Assembly (NCBI GenBank): GCA_002505185.1
Contig: DAUP01000033.1
Coordinates: forward strand, 18,072 to 28,016
Direction of reading: 5' to 3'
DNA: 9,945 nt
From: Ferroplasmaceae archaeon UBA567
GTDB lineage: Archaea > Thermoplasmatota > Thermoplasmata > Thermoplasmatales > Thermoplasmataceae
Under the pieces are notes generated by a model that ran no database searches, was not told where the DNA came from, and saw only the letters and a program-made list of their open reading frames with translations. A program made the translations under genes and the position numbers. Positions 1-6,308 of this stretch are shown here, piece after piece; within the stretch, counting starts at the first letter, position 1; every line of letters starts with the position of its first letter.

Positions 1-1077
1 TTTGGTGTAACATCAAACGATATAAACGATTCTGCCTCGGCAGTCCAGATTAAGCGCGCTCTCAGTATAATAACTTCTGATCTCGTGGGATTGAGCAAGG
101 CACTCATCACTGTTATAAGGAAAAATGAGGATACAATAATGGTGGGCAGAACACACGGCCAGCATGCATCCCCAATAACCCTCGGACTGAAGTTTTCAGT
201 GTATCTTTCAGAGATAAACAGGCACCTTGAAAGAATTCAGGAGGGTAAGAAAAGGATGATAGCCGGAAAAATACTGGGACCTGTAGGAACAGGTGCAGCA
301 CTTGGAATGAATGCACTGAAAATACAGGAAAAAACCTGTGAAATACTGGGAATAACACTTGAAACGGCATCAACCCAGATAGTTGGGAGGGACAGGTATA
401 TAGAATACCTTTCCATAATTAACAATATATCTGTATCCATAGAAAAATTTGCAACTGAGGTAAGGAACCTCCAACGCCCGGAAATATATGAATTGTCAGA
501 ATATTTCGATATGGACAGGCAGGTCGGATCAAGCTCTATGCCATCAAAGAGGAATCCCATAGTGTCTGAAAATATCGTCAGTCTGGCACGACTGATAAGG
601 TCTTTCATAATACCTGAGTATGAAGCAGGAGTGCAGTGGCATGAAAGAGACCTTACAAACAGTGCGCTGGAAAGGTTTACCATACCATATGTATCTATAC
701 TTGCCGACGATATTATAACAAAAATGACCGGTGTTATTAGTCATCTATTCATCAACAGTGAGGAAATGAAAAAAAGGGCATACGGTGATCAGTTCATTAT
801 GTCAGAAAGTGTTACAACAGCACTAACAAGAAATGGCATGCCAAGACAGGATTCACATGAATTCGTCAGAGAAGCATCTATGTATGCATACGAAAATAAA
901 ATAACGTTCAGGGAATCATTGTTACATAAGGGCATACTTAACTTCATTTCTGGGAAAATCCTCGATGAAGCAATGGAACCAAAAAACTTTCTTGGTGTCT
1001 CAAAGGAAATTTGTGAAAATTCAATACGAAATTCCGAGAACCTTGAAAAATATCTAGCAGGTGAAATATATGATTGA
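1..1077 (+). CDS. purB: Adenylosuccinate lyase, 5' end missing
   Basis: Cleaves SAICAR to AICAR plus fumarate and adenylosuccinate to AMP plus fumarate in purine synthesis; a cytosolic homotetramer of the fumarase/aspartase superfamily. The reading frame is open from base 1, so the gene is cut by the window edge; 358 residues are visible, and since the family is usually about 430-460 residues roughly 80-100 N-terminal residues are missing. The fragment opens with the family stretch GVTSNDINDSAS, followed by RTHGQHASP (visible residues 50-58) with a catalytic histidine, and by the fumarate lyase signature GSSSMPSKRNP at bases 526-558, which holds the mobile catalytic serine loop. A GTG at base 85 is in frame but internal to this conserved region and is not the start. 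The stop lies inside the next gene, which overlaps it by 8 bases. Identification is secure. Confidence 0.96.
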   Translation, partial: FGVTSNDINDSASAVQIKRALSIITSDLVGLSKALITVIRKNEDTIMVGRTHGQHASPITLGLKFSVYLSEINRHLERIQEGKKRMIAGKILGPVGTGAALGMNALKIQEKTCEILGITLETASTQIVGRDRYIEYLSIINNISVSIEKFATEVRNLQRPEIYELSEYFDMDRQVGSSSMPSKRNPIVSENIVSLARLIRSFIIPEYEAGVQWHERDLTNSALERFTIPYVSILADDIITKMTGVISHLFINSEEMKKRAYGDQFIMSESVTTALTRNGMPRQDSHEFVREASMYAYENKITFRESLLHKGILNFISGKILDEAMEPKNFLGVSKEICENSIRNSENLEKYLAGEIYD

Positions 1078-1654
1078 AAATTTCGAGGAAACAAAAAAAT
1101 ACAAATTAATATTGAACGAAATCAACGGTGAGGAAAAATCAATTACCGGTATACATAAATCACTTGAAGAGAAAGGGATAAATATGCACAGGCTGGTACT
1201 TACAGGCTATCTGAATGCCATGGTTGAACTGGGAATATTGCGGGAAAGGGAGATAAAACCTGCAAGAATATTTTCCTTCGCGGCCAATAGCAAACATGAT
1301 ATATACAGCATAGTAGGTTCAAGCATGAAGAGACTGGACGAGGAAAATGCCGGGTATAATTCATTATTAGTACTCCACTTCCTGTTTGAGAGACCTATTT
1401 TCACCAGAGAGCTGGAAAAGTGCAATGTAAGTATTCCAAGCAAGAATGTAAAATCCATAAATTCACAGTACAGAAGTGATTATATCAGAAAATTGGCGGA
1501 AATGGATATAAAAATACCTGCCACCAGCCTACTTATTGAACCCCTAGATGTGGATAAAATTCTTGTAACAAAACTTTTGAACTATATTTTTTCCAGTGAA
1601 TATGACCTCAAAAAATACATGGTAGTAAATACAAACCAAAAAACACTTGATTGA
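1070..1654 (+). CDS. Small winged-helix-like protein, possible regulator, coupled to purB
   Basis: A 194-residue protein I cannot name. Residues about 8-70 read like a winged helix-turn-helix: helix (YKLILNEING), helix (SITGIHKSLEEKG), a candidate recognition helix (HRLVLTGYLNAMVELGIL), then a basic strand that could be the wing (REREIKPARIFSF). The remainder, with segments such as NSLLVLHFLFERP, is mixed helix and strand without a motif I recognise; there is no membrane segment or signal peptide. I chose ATG 1070 because GGTGA at 1060-1064 lies a few bases upstream; an in-frame GTG at 1061 would overlap that site. The start lies inside the end of purB (8-base overlap), so the two are probably co-transcribed and translationally coupled. 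DNA binding and any link to purine control are inference; it could equally be a non-regulatory wHTH protein. Confidence 0.8.
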   Translation: MIENFEETKKYKLILNEINGEEKSITGIHKSLEEKGINMHRLVLTGYLNAMVELGILREREIKPARIFSFAANSKHDIYSIVGSSMKRLDEENAGYNSLLVLHFLFERPIFTRELEKCNVSIPSKNVKSINSQYRSDYIRKLAEMDIKIPATSLLIEPLDVDKILVTKLLNYIFSSEYDLKKYMVVNTNQKTLD

Positions 1655-1667
1655 TAAAAGTTATATC

Positions 1668-1680
1668 TCTTAAATATATT
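1668..1680 (+). promoter_or_regulatory. Candidate TATA box for the HemQ-like gene
   Basis: The AT-rich TTAAATATAT at 1670-1679 lies about 21 bases before ATG 1696. No convincing Shine-Dalgarno follows, which fits a leaderless or very short-leader transcript as is common in Thermoplasmatales. The spacing would also allow the in-frame ATG at 1708 to be the true start. Confidence 0.45.
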
Positions 1681-1695
1681 ATAAAAAGAAAGAGT

Positions 1696-2352
1696 ATGAC
1701 AATATATATGTACGTTCTTGCGTATAAAATGAATGGAAGATTTTGGGCACTTCCAGAGGAAGAAAAACAAAAAGTAAACAGCAATATTATCAGTTTCGTT
1801 GGTGAATTGAAACAAGATCTTATCAGCGTAAAATATTACAAATCAATCAGGCATGACAATGATATTCTTTTCTGGTCAGCCTCAGAATCACCACTTACCC
1901 TGGAAAAACTGAAAGAAGGTATAAACTCTGCAATAGGAATTTACGGGAAAAGTGAGTACAGTATGTTCTCACTCTATGAGCATTCTCCATATACAAATGC
2001 AAAAAATAGCCTGGAGGATACGCTAAAAACAGAACCGAAAAAATATTTTGTCGCTTACCCGATGAGCAAAGACAGAGAATGGTACCTTATTAACTATGAA
2101 GAGCGGAGAAAGATACTTGCAGGGCATATAGGAACTGCAAGAAGTGACAAAGAAAGCCCGGGAATAGTTTCTTACACAACATACTCCTTTGGACTGGGAG
2201 ATCAAGAATTTGTCGTACTTTATGAGCTTGATGACCTCGCTGCATGGTCACACGTCACAGAAAAATTACGTGAGGTAATGGCTAGAAAATGGATAATCAA
2301 CGAATCGCCCATATTCGTTGGAATATACAACGGGGATAAACTGGTGGTTTAA
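1696..2352 (+). CDS. Chlorite dismutase-family / HemQ-like haem protein (possible coproheme decarboxylase)
   Basis: A 218-residue member of the Dyp-peroxidase-like chlorite dismutase superfamily. Residues 118-130 (YFVAYPMSKDREW) match the active-site strand of HemQ-type coproheme decarboxylases, where a Tyr-Pro-Met-x-Lys group binds the porphyrin and the Tyr is the redox-active catalytic residue; here these are Tyr121, Met123 and Lys125. YEERRKILAGHIGTAR follows, with His144 in the place of the proximal haem ligand, then SFGLGDQEFVVLYELDD and the C-terminal FVG. The N-terminal half holds the SLYEHSPYT segment typical of the first ferredoxin-like fold. HemQ proteins are cytosolic and usually pentameric, about 240-250 residues; this one is a little short. 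The frame is open back to a TTG at 1651, but no homology is visible there. It is directly followed by a rhodanese gene. The family call is firm; decarboxylase activity is inferred from the kept tyrosine, since the family also holds members of unknown activity. Confidence 0.88.
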   Translation: MTIYMYVLAYKMNGRFWALPEEEKQKVNSNIISFVGELKQDLISVKYYKSIRHDNDILFWSASESPLTLEKLKEGINSAIGIYGKSEYSMFSLYEHSPYTNAKNSLEDTLKTEPKKYFVAYPMSKDREWYLINYEERRKILAGHIGTARSDKESPGIVSYTTYSFGLGDQEFVVLYELDDLAAWSHVTEKLREVMARKWIINESPIFVGIYNGDKLVV

Positions 2353-2353
2353 T

Positions 2354-2710
2354 ATGCCCATAAAAAACTATTTCAGGGGATTAGATTATTTCAGTCAGCC
2401 TCTGGAGCTGGAAGATCTAACGCCAGACAAACTTCTGAACCTTAAGGATAAATATGCCCTGATCGATGTCAGAACAGGCTTTGAATACAGGCATGGCCAT
2501 ATAAAAGGTGCAGTACACTACAAACTGGGTGAAGAGGATATGATAGAAAAGAAATTTCCAAAGGAGGATCCCATAATTCTCATATGCAAAACAGGACACA
2601 GGAGCCGTGCAGCAGCAAACAGACTTGTAAGGCTCGGGTATAAAAAATTATATCACCTTGAAGGTGGCATGAACAGATGGAGAAAAGAAAAATTCCCTGA
2701 GGAAAAATAA
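2354..2710 (+). CDS. Single-domain rhodanese-like sulfurtransferase
   Basis: A 118-residue single rhodanese domain, the size of GlpE/PspE-like proteins. Residues 34-41 (YALIDVRT) and 43-54 (FEYRHGHIKGAV) are the usual N-terminal rhodanese motifs, and Cys78 in LICKTGHRSRAAA is the active-site loop cysteine that would carry a persulfide. LEGGMNRWR near the C-terminus is the closing family motif. No signal peptide is seen, so it should be cytosolic. ATG 2354 starts one base after the HemQ-like stop, with GGTGG at 2343-2347 as ribosome binding site, so the two genes form a coupled pair; an in-frame ATG at 2318 would lie inside the upstream gene and is less likely. Substrate unknown: sulfur transfer for cofactor or tRNA modification, or thiosulfate/sulfide handling, are all possible. 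The stop is one base away from the stop of the convergent rps17e. Confidence 0.9.
   Translation: MPIKNYFRGLDYFSQPLELEDLTPDKLLNLKDKYALIDVRTGFEYRHGHIKGAVHYKLGEEDMIEKKFPKEDPIILICKTGHRSRAAANRLVRLGYKKLYHLEGGMNRWRKEKFPEEK
2681..2710 (-). terminator. T-rich terminator candidate for rps17e
   Basis: Read on the minus strand, the bases just after the rps17e stop give TTATTTTTCC and then AATTTTTCTTTTCT, two T tracts of the kind that end archaeal transcription. They are also the lysine/glutamate-rich last codons of the rhodanese gene on the other strand. Confidence 0.45.
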
Positions 2711-2711
2711 T

Positions 2712-2942
2712 TTATGCGAGTCCTAGCTGTTCCAGTTCATTCTTTTCCTTAGATTTCTTTTTCAAAATATATCTTGTTATATAACCGGCAATAGCATTTG
2801 CCGTTTTTTTGGTCACAGTTTTCTCTATGAAACTGTGTAAAATTTCCTTATTGTGATTGAAATCCTCATTGAAAAGATCCTTGTTATTATCAACTAATTC
2901 TTCTGCTATTCTTTTTATGTTAGACGGCCTTATACTTCCCAT
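2712..2942 (-). CDS. rps17e: 30S ribosomal protein eS17
   Basis: A 76-residue small-subunit ribosomal protein found in archaea and eukaryotes, not in bacteria. MGSIRPSNIKRIAEELVDNN is the conserved N-terminus; FNEDFNHNKEIL (residues 24-35) and KKTANAIAGYITRYI (45-59) follow the family closely, with the three-helix bundle ending in a lysine-rich tail. Family members start MG(x)IR, so I chose ATG at 2942 rather than the in-frame GTG six bases further upstream. A TATA-like box 25 bases before this ATG and the absence of a Shine-Dalgarno point to a leaderless single-gene transcript. It converges on the rhodanese gene with one base between the stop codons. Confidence 0.95.
   Translation of the reverse strand: MGSIRPSNIKRIAEELVDNNKDLFNEDFNHNKEILHSFIEKTVTKKTANAIAGYITRYILKKKSKEKNELEQLGLA
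2737..2765 (+). terminator. T-rich terminator candidate for the HemQ-like/rhodanese pair
   Basis: Starting about 30 bases past the rhodanese stop, the plus strand reads TCATTCTTTTCC and GATTTCTTTTTC. No hairpin is evident. The same bases encode the lysine-rich C-terminal tail of eS17 on the minus strand. Confidence 0.4.
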
Positions 2943-2961
2943 TGGCACATTATTTTATAAG

Positions 2962-2971
2962 CATATATAAA
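2962..2971 (-). promoter_or_regulatory. TATA box of rps17e
   Basis: On the minus strand TTTATATATG is centred about 25 bases before ATG 2942, the distance expected if transcription starts at or next to the A of the start codon. Confidence 0.6.
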
Positions 2972-3097
2972 TCATTTCATTTACGCAATGCCATTTAAGA
3001 TAACATAGATTTGATGGAAAATATTAGATAAATTTCTGAAATACAATAAATGAGATCTGCCAATTATATGTCAGAGGTTAAAAACTTAAACCAATTT

Positions 3098-3111
3098 AAT
3101 ATAAAAAATAA
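3098..3111 (-). terminator. T-rich terminator candidate for the universal stress protein gene
   Basis: Immediately after the stop codon the minus strand reads TTATTTTTTATATT, with further T runs beyond. There is no hairpin, which is usual for archaeal termination. Confidence 0.45.
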
Positions 3112-3549
3112 TTATTCTTTAGGAGGTACAACGGTTACAGGTATGTCAGAATGGGCAATAATCCCTGAGCTGACTGATCCCAGTATAAGTTTGCTGAATC
3201 CACGTAACTTCCTTGTTCCTGTGACTATTAAATCAACTCCTTTTTCCCTGGCGGTGGTCAATACTATTTTTGGTATGTCCTCACCGTTTGAACTTATCTT
3301 AATTAGTTCATATTTTGCATCCTCTGTGTCCAGAATCTTCTTAGCCTTTTCAAGGATTTGATTCGCTGTTTTATCCTGGCCTTCATATACAGATTGAGGA
3401 ATATAGGAATCAAAACTTGCACTTATCCCAACTATGGTAGGTATCACATAAACAATATAATATTCTTCTGTGGTGCATTTCAATCCAAGAGCGTACTTAA
3501 GTGCTTCTCTGGCCCCTCCCGACCCATCATATGATACTAAAATTTTCAT
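3112..3549 (-). CDS. Universal stress protein (UspA family)
   Basis: A 145-residue single UspA domain with an alpha/beta Rossmann-like nucleotide-binding fold; cytosolic and usually dimeric. The N-terminus MKILVSYDGSGGAREAL carries the conserved Asp8 after strand 1. GVDLIVTGTRKLRGFSKLIL and then GSVSSGIIAHSDIPVTVV form the C-terminal nucleotide-binding motif. The ATP-binding version of the family reads G-2x-G-9x-G-S/T; here the first glycine (111) and the last Gly-Ser (124-125) are kept, but the middle glycine is Lys114, so ATP binding is plausible, not assured. The gene stands alone: a TATA-like box lies 26 bases before ATG 3549, there is no Shine-Dalgarno, and a T-rich stretch follows the stop. 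A general stress or energy-status role is all the family allows. Confidence 0.93.
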   Translation of the reverse strand: MKILVSYDGSGGAREALKYALGLKCTTEEYYIVYVIPTIVGISASFDSYIPQSVYEGQDKTANQILEKAKKILDTEDAKYELIKISSNGEDIPKIVLTTAREKGVDLIVTGTRKLRGFSKLILGSVSSGIIAHSDIPVTVVPPKE

Positions 3550-3570
3550 ATAAAATAATATGGTAAGACT

Positions 3571-3580
3571 ATTTAAAGTT
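3571..3580 (-). promoter_or_regulatory. TATA box of the universal stress protein gene
   Basis: On the minus strand AACTTTAAAT is centred about 26 bases before ATG 3549, fitting a leaderless transcript. Confidence 0.55.
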
Positions 3581-3660
3581 ATTTAATAATGATGTTGCAT
3601 ATATTGAAACAGTGAAATTATACCATGTTTAACCATAAATAAAGGCTTAACAATAAAATA

Positions 3661-3685
3661 GGTATTTATATTAAAAAATAATACC
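3661..3685 (+). promoter_or_regulatory. Promoter of the eL41 gene with inverted repeat over the TATA box
   Basis: TTTATATT at 3665-3672 is a good TATA box; a start about 26 bases on (near 3695) would leave a leader of some 20 bases containing the Shine-Dalgarno at 3704-3710. The box is framed by a six-base inverted repeat, GGTATT (3661-3666) and AATACC (3680-3685). Operator function is a guess, because AT-rich DNA gives short repeats easily. Confidence 0.45.
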
Positions 3686-3714
3686 AAATATACATTTATA
3701 TTTGAGGTGACATA

Positions 3715-3822
3715 TTGAAACGAAGTTCAAGAGACTGGAAGAAAAAAGGAAACATGCGTTGGAAATGGAGAAAAAAGAAAATAAGAAGATTAAAGAGAGC
3801 AAGAAGGGCAAGCAAGCAGTAA
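3715..3822 (+). CDS. rpl41e: 50S ribosomal protein eL41 (35 residues, TTG start)
   Basis: A 35-residue, extremely basic peptide with about 20 Lys/Arg residues. The core MRWKWRKKKIRRLKRARRAS matches eL41, the tiny single-helix large-subunit protein whose eukaryotic form reads MRAKWRKKRMRRLKRKRR; archaeal versions carry a short N-terminal piece of the KRSSRDWKKKG kind seen here. In ribosomes this helix lies at the subunit interface, forming a bridge. I place the start at TTG 3715 because GAGGTGA at 3704-3710 is a strong Shine-Dalgarno four bases upstream and the N-terminal extension fits the archaeal form; the internal ATG at codon 14 would give only a 22-residue core with a poorer ribosome site. 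A promoter lies upstream and a hairpin directly after the stop, so it is probably a single-gene transcript. Such genes are often missed because of their length. Confidence 0.88.
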   Translation: MKRSSRDWKKKGNMRWKWRKKKIRRLKRARRASKQ

Positions 3823-3823
3823 A

Positions 3824-3841
3824 CCATAGATTTTTCTATGG
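3824..3841 (+). terminator. Perfect hairpin just after eL41
   Basis: CCATAGA (3824-3830), a TTTT loop and TCTATGG (3835-3841) form a perfect 7-bp stem starting two bases past the stop codon. It has no T tract behind it, so it may be an RNA 3'-end stabilising or processing structure rather than a true terminator. Confidence 0.5.
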
Positions 3842-3913
3842 TGGCTTTCACATTGTATCAATGCCAGTTTTTAGAGTAAAGTCATATATTTTCGTTAAGG
3901 AAATGTTATAAAG

Positions 3914-3923
3914 TTTTTATATG
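3914..3923 (+). promoter_or_regulatory. TATA box of the 198-residue unknown gene
   Basis: TTTTTATATG is centred about 28 bases before ATG 3947, with no Shine-Dalgarno in between, again suggesting a leaderless transcript. Confidence 0.5.
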
Positions 3924-3946
3924 GAACTGATATATTCTCATTATCC

Positions 3947-4543
3947 ATGAAACCAAAAGTATCAACATCAAATTATACCGCACTTCTAAAATCAAATTTA
4001 GCCCAGGCCATCAAGGTTCTTTATAACACAAGAAAAACAACATATTATCCTGCAAATAGAGATTACCCCAAATTAAACGAGGCCCTTGAAATTTTTAAAT
4101 CCAATATAAGTGACCTTGAAACTAAGGGTGCAATGATAACTATGAATTTTAATGGAAGTTTCATATACAAAAAACTTGATGCAGCCAGAAAGGACAGCCT
4201 TCTTAATTTCCTTGACTTTCTTCTTATAATTCCACCACCAAAATTTTCCATAAGGAAAATCAGAAAAAATGCTATAATAAATGAAATAACAGTACCGAGG
4301 CTTTCATCAATTCTAGACGCATTGCTACACTTTAAATTCCCCAGATACTGGATAGACAAACAGGATGAGTATGAATCTATTGCCATTGCCATCATGGAAA
4401 TAATAGAGGAGAACGCGGAAAACATGGAGGTGGCGGAATCAATATGGAGACTAAATAATAATATACCTGAAAAAAATTATGAAGCTATAAATAATTATAA
4501 AAATAAAATAAAAGAATGGTTATCTATGGGATTAATCCTATGA
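3947..4543 (+). CDS. Unrecognised 198-residue protein
   Basis: I do not recognise this protein. It is soluble by sequence, with no signal peptide or membrane segment, and rich in Lys, Asn and Ile. The N-terminal 30 residues are a basic helix (YTALLKSNLAQAIKVLYNTR). Residues 85-110 pass from a hydrophobic stretch (LLNFLDFLLII) through a triple proline (96-98) into a basic patch, FSIRKIRKN. Residues 118-166 look helical, with PRYWIDKQDEYESIAIAIME and an acidic run, and the C-terminus is Asn/Lys-rich. Reading-frame length, a TATA box at the right distance from ATG 3947 and ordinary codon use support a real gene. It stands alone on its strand and overlaps the convergent transporter gene by 6 bases (the shared CTATGA holds both stops). 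The basic patch might bind nucleic acid, but nothing visible establishes a function. Confidence 0.78.
   Translation: MKPKVSTSNYTALLKSNLAQAIKVLYNTRKTTYYPANRDYPKLNEALEIFKSNISDLETKGAMITMNFNGSFIYKKLDAARKDSLLNFLDFLLIIPPPKFSIRKIRKNAIINEITVPRLSSILDALLHFKFPRYWIDKQDEYESIAIAIMEIIEENAENMEVAESIWRLNNNIPEKNYEAINNYKNKIKEWLSMGLIL
4490..4516 (-). terminator. T-rich terminator candidate for the MFS gene
   Basis: Past the transporter's stop, the minus strand reads TTCTTTTATTTTATTTTTAT. These bases are the AAA/AAT-rich codons of the NNYKNKIKE tail of the opposing gene. Confidence 0.45.
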
Positions 4544-5971
4544 TCGACCCTTTTTAATTTCTGGCATCACCAGTTTTGGCATCCAGTTAACATGCTTGTA
4601 TGATGCCACCGCAATTTCTTCAAGAGTTAGTCCCTTAGTTTCCGGTGTGAAGAATATGGTAAACACGAATGCAAGTCCCATTAAACCCAGCAGTACGAAG
4701 AAAAAGGATGATCTGCCTATTGTGCTGGTTATAAATGGAAACATGAAGGCAGAAAGAAATGCCGCTATCCTTGTTACGCCAGTGGCTCCACCCATTGAGG
4801 ATGCCCGTAGTTTTGTTGGGAGCAATTCTATAGCATAAAGCCCCATAGTATTTCCTGGTCCTAGATTACCTATTCCATAGTCAATTACAAATGCCACTAT
4901 GCCGACTACTATTCCCACACTTGCAACTGCAGTTGATGCAGCGAAAAACATGGCCATGCCTATTGCCATTCCACCAAAACCGATGGCCTGAAGTGGCCTT
5001 CTCCCTACCCGGTCATTAAGGAAAACTGATCCGAGAGCTCCTAGGAATCCCACAGGCATGTAGAATATAAATGAAAACATAAGGGAAGAACTTCCCGATA
5101 TTCCAAGTGAAGTCAATATTATGGGTGAATAGAGTCCTATACCGTAGGCTGCAAGATCGTAGAGTATCCACTGGAACCACACTATTGCTGTACGTTTCCC
5201 ATATTCGCCCTTGAATAGTGCTGTAAAGGAACCGGCGGCAAAATTTTCTTCCTTTTCCCTTTCGGCAATTATTGCCTTTATGTCGGCCTTGGTAATTCCT
5301 ATCTTTTCCGATATTGTGTTCAAGTTTTTTTCAGAAATTTTTGATTTTCCTGGTTCCATTATGTTCCATCTCACTGACTCTGGCATTTTTGTTCTCAGGA
5401 TTATTGTAACTACTGCAGGAATTGCACCAATTGCCAGTGTCCATCTCCACCCAGTTAAAGGATTTATTAGATAAAACACATAACCGATTAAGAATGCTAC
5501 CCCAGCACCAACGCTCCAGAAAGTCCAGACCCAGCCATATCCAGCACCCCTCTTTTTGTTCGGGTACATTTCAGTGGTGTATACAGGGCTTAATGCATAA
5601 TCCGCTCCTACTCCCCATCCCACGAAGAACCTGAATATTATCATTTCATAGATATTCGTAGATACTGCCGAAAGTATGGCAAAAACGGCAAAGAATATCA
5701 AATCGAATATATACAGATACCTTCTGCCAATATTATCAGCAAAATGCCCAAAAAGAACTGCACCAACAAATGCGCCAAGAAGTGCTGATCCTGTAACGAA
5801 AGATTCGGTAAATGCACTGTACTGGAATATTTTATAGGTAACCAGCACAAGGGTAAATACAGATATCACACTCAGATCGTAACCATCTAAAAAATAACCC
5901 ATTGCAGACAGAGTTGTAATGACTGACCTGCCAGGAATTTTAACCTGATTTTCCGATTCATTAGCTGTCAT
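4538..5971 (-). CDS. MFS transporter, sugar/metabolite:proton symporter type
   Basis: A 477-residue, 12-helix major facilitator in the cytoplasmic membrane. The first helix has FLDGYDLSV (27-35), the acidic pair seen in metabolite:H+ and aromatic-acid:H+ symporters. Loop 2-3 has motif A, GHFADNIGRR (75-84), repeated in the second half as NDRVGRRP (319-326). FRFFVGWGVGADYALSPVYT (113-132) is helix 4-5, PESVRW (197-202) ends the first half before a charged central loop of about 60 residues, and PETKGLTLEE (443-452) is the motif that closes sugar porters. Substrate cannot be read off: sugars, carboxylates, aromatic acids and phosphate are all handled by relatives. ATG 5971 is chosen because a TATA box lies 25 bases upstream; no Shine-Dalgarno is seen. 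The gene is transcribed away from glutamate decarboxylase, 804 bases apart, and overlaps the end of the unknown convergent gene by 6 bases. Confidence 0.93.
   Translation of the reverse strand: MTANESENQVKIPGRSVITTLSAMGYFLDGYDLSVISVFTLVLVTYKIFQYSAFTESFVTGSALLGAFVGAVLFGHFADNIGRRYLYIFDLIFFAVFAILSAVSTNIYEMIIFRFFVGWGVGADYALSPVYTTEMYPNKKRGAGYGWVWTFWSVGAGVAFLIGYVFYLINPLTGWRWTLAIGAIPAVVTIILRTKMPESVRWNIMEPGKSKISEKNLNTISEKIGITKADIKAIIAEREKEENFAAGSFTALFKGEYGKRTAIVWFQWILYDLAAYGIGLYSPIILTSLGISGSSSLMFSFIFYMPVGFLGALGSVFLNDRVGRRPLQAIGFGGMAIGMAMFFAASTAVASVGIVVGIVAFVIDYGIGNLGPGNTMGLYAIELLPTKLRASSMGGATGVTRIAAFLSAFMFPFITSTIGRSSFFFVLLGLMGLAFVFTIFFTPETKGLTLEEIAVASYKHVNWMPKLVMPEIKKGRS
4551..4561 (+). terminator. 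T-rich terminator candidate for the unknown gene
   Basis: TTTTTAATTTC begins 8 bases after the stop codon at 4541-4543. It falls inside the opposing transporter gene, where it encodes the IKK of the C-terminus. Confidence 0.4.
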
Positions 5972-5990
5972 CCAACATTTAGTTAATTGT

Positions 5991-6000
5991 ATGATATAAA
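5991..6000 (-). promoter_or_regulatory. TATA box of the MFS gene
   Basis: On the minus strand TTTATATCAT is centred 25 bases before ATG 5971, the spacing expected for a leaderless start. Confidence 0.55.
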
Positions 6001-6308
6001 TTCATCTATATATCACGTAACACCCACTTATTTCTATATATATCTGTCATGTTTTATTGAAAAACAATTAACCATGCCAGTCAACTGCTCCGAGCTAAAA
6101 AGTAATTAAAAATATTTGCACCCACCATCAATCCTTCACCATTCAGGGCTTAAAAAACCTTCTAAAAGGATAACAGATCAGCCCTAGTATAGAATGTTGG
6201 GAAAATCCATACGGGGACGAGATGAAAGGGAGAGTATGGGACTTCCCCCTTCTAATTTTATATTGCTTTAAAATATATGTTTTCTATTGAAGAATATATT
6301 CTATATAA

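Noticed and set aside
237..683. Minus-strand open frame of 148 codons across purB
   Set aside because: Antisense to the conserved catalytic part of purB, with no recognisable motif or ribosome site.
1651..1695. TTG start at 1651 for the HemQ-like gene
   Set aside because: It overlaps the previous stop, lacks a Shine-Dalgarno, and the intervening bases include the candidate TATA box.
3050..3361. Plus-strand open frame of 103 codons
   Set aside because: Mostly antisense to the universal stress protein gene; no family features.
6181..6250. tRNA-like opening GCCCTAGTATAG
   Set aside because: No T-arm (GGTTC-like) sequence, no anticodon arm at the right distance and no matching acceptor stem, so it is not a tRNA gene.
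6291..6302. 12-base palindrome AGAATATATTCT
   Set aside because: Pure AT-rich core next to a TATA-like run with no gene clearly starting behind it; may be chance, so it is only mentioned within the gap entry.
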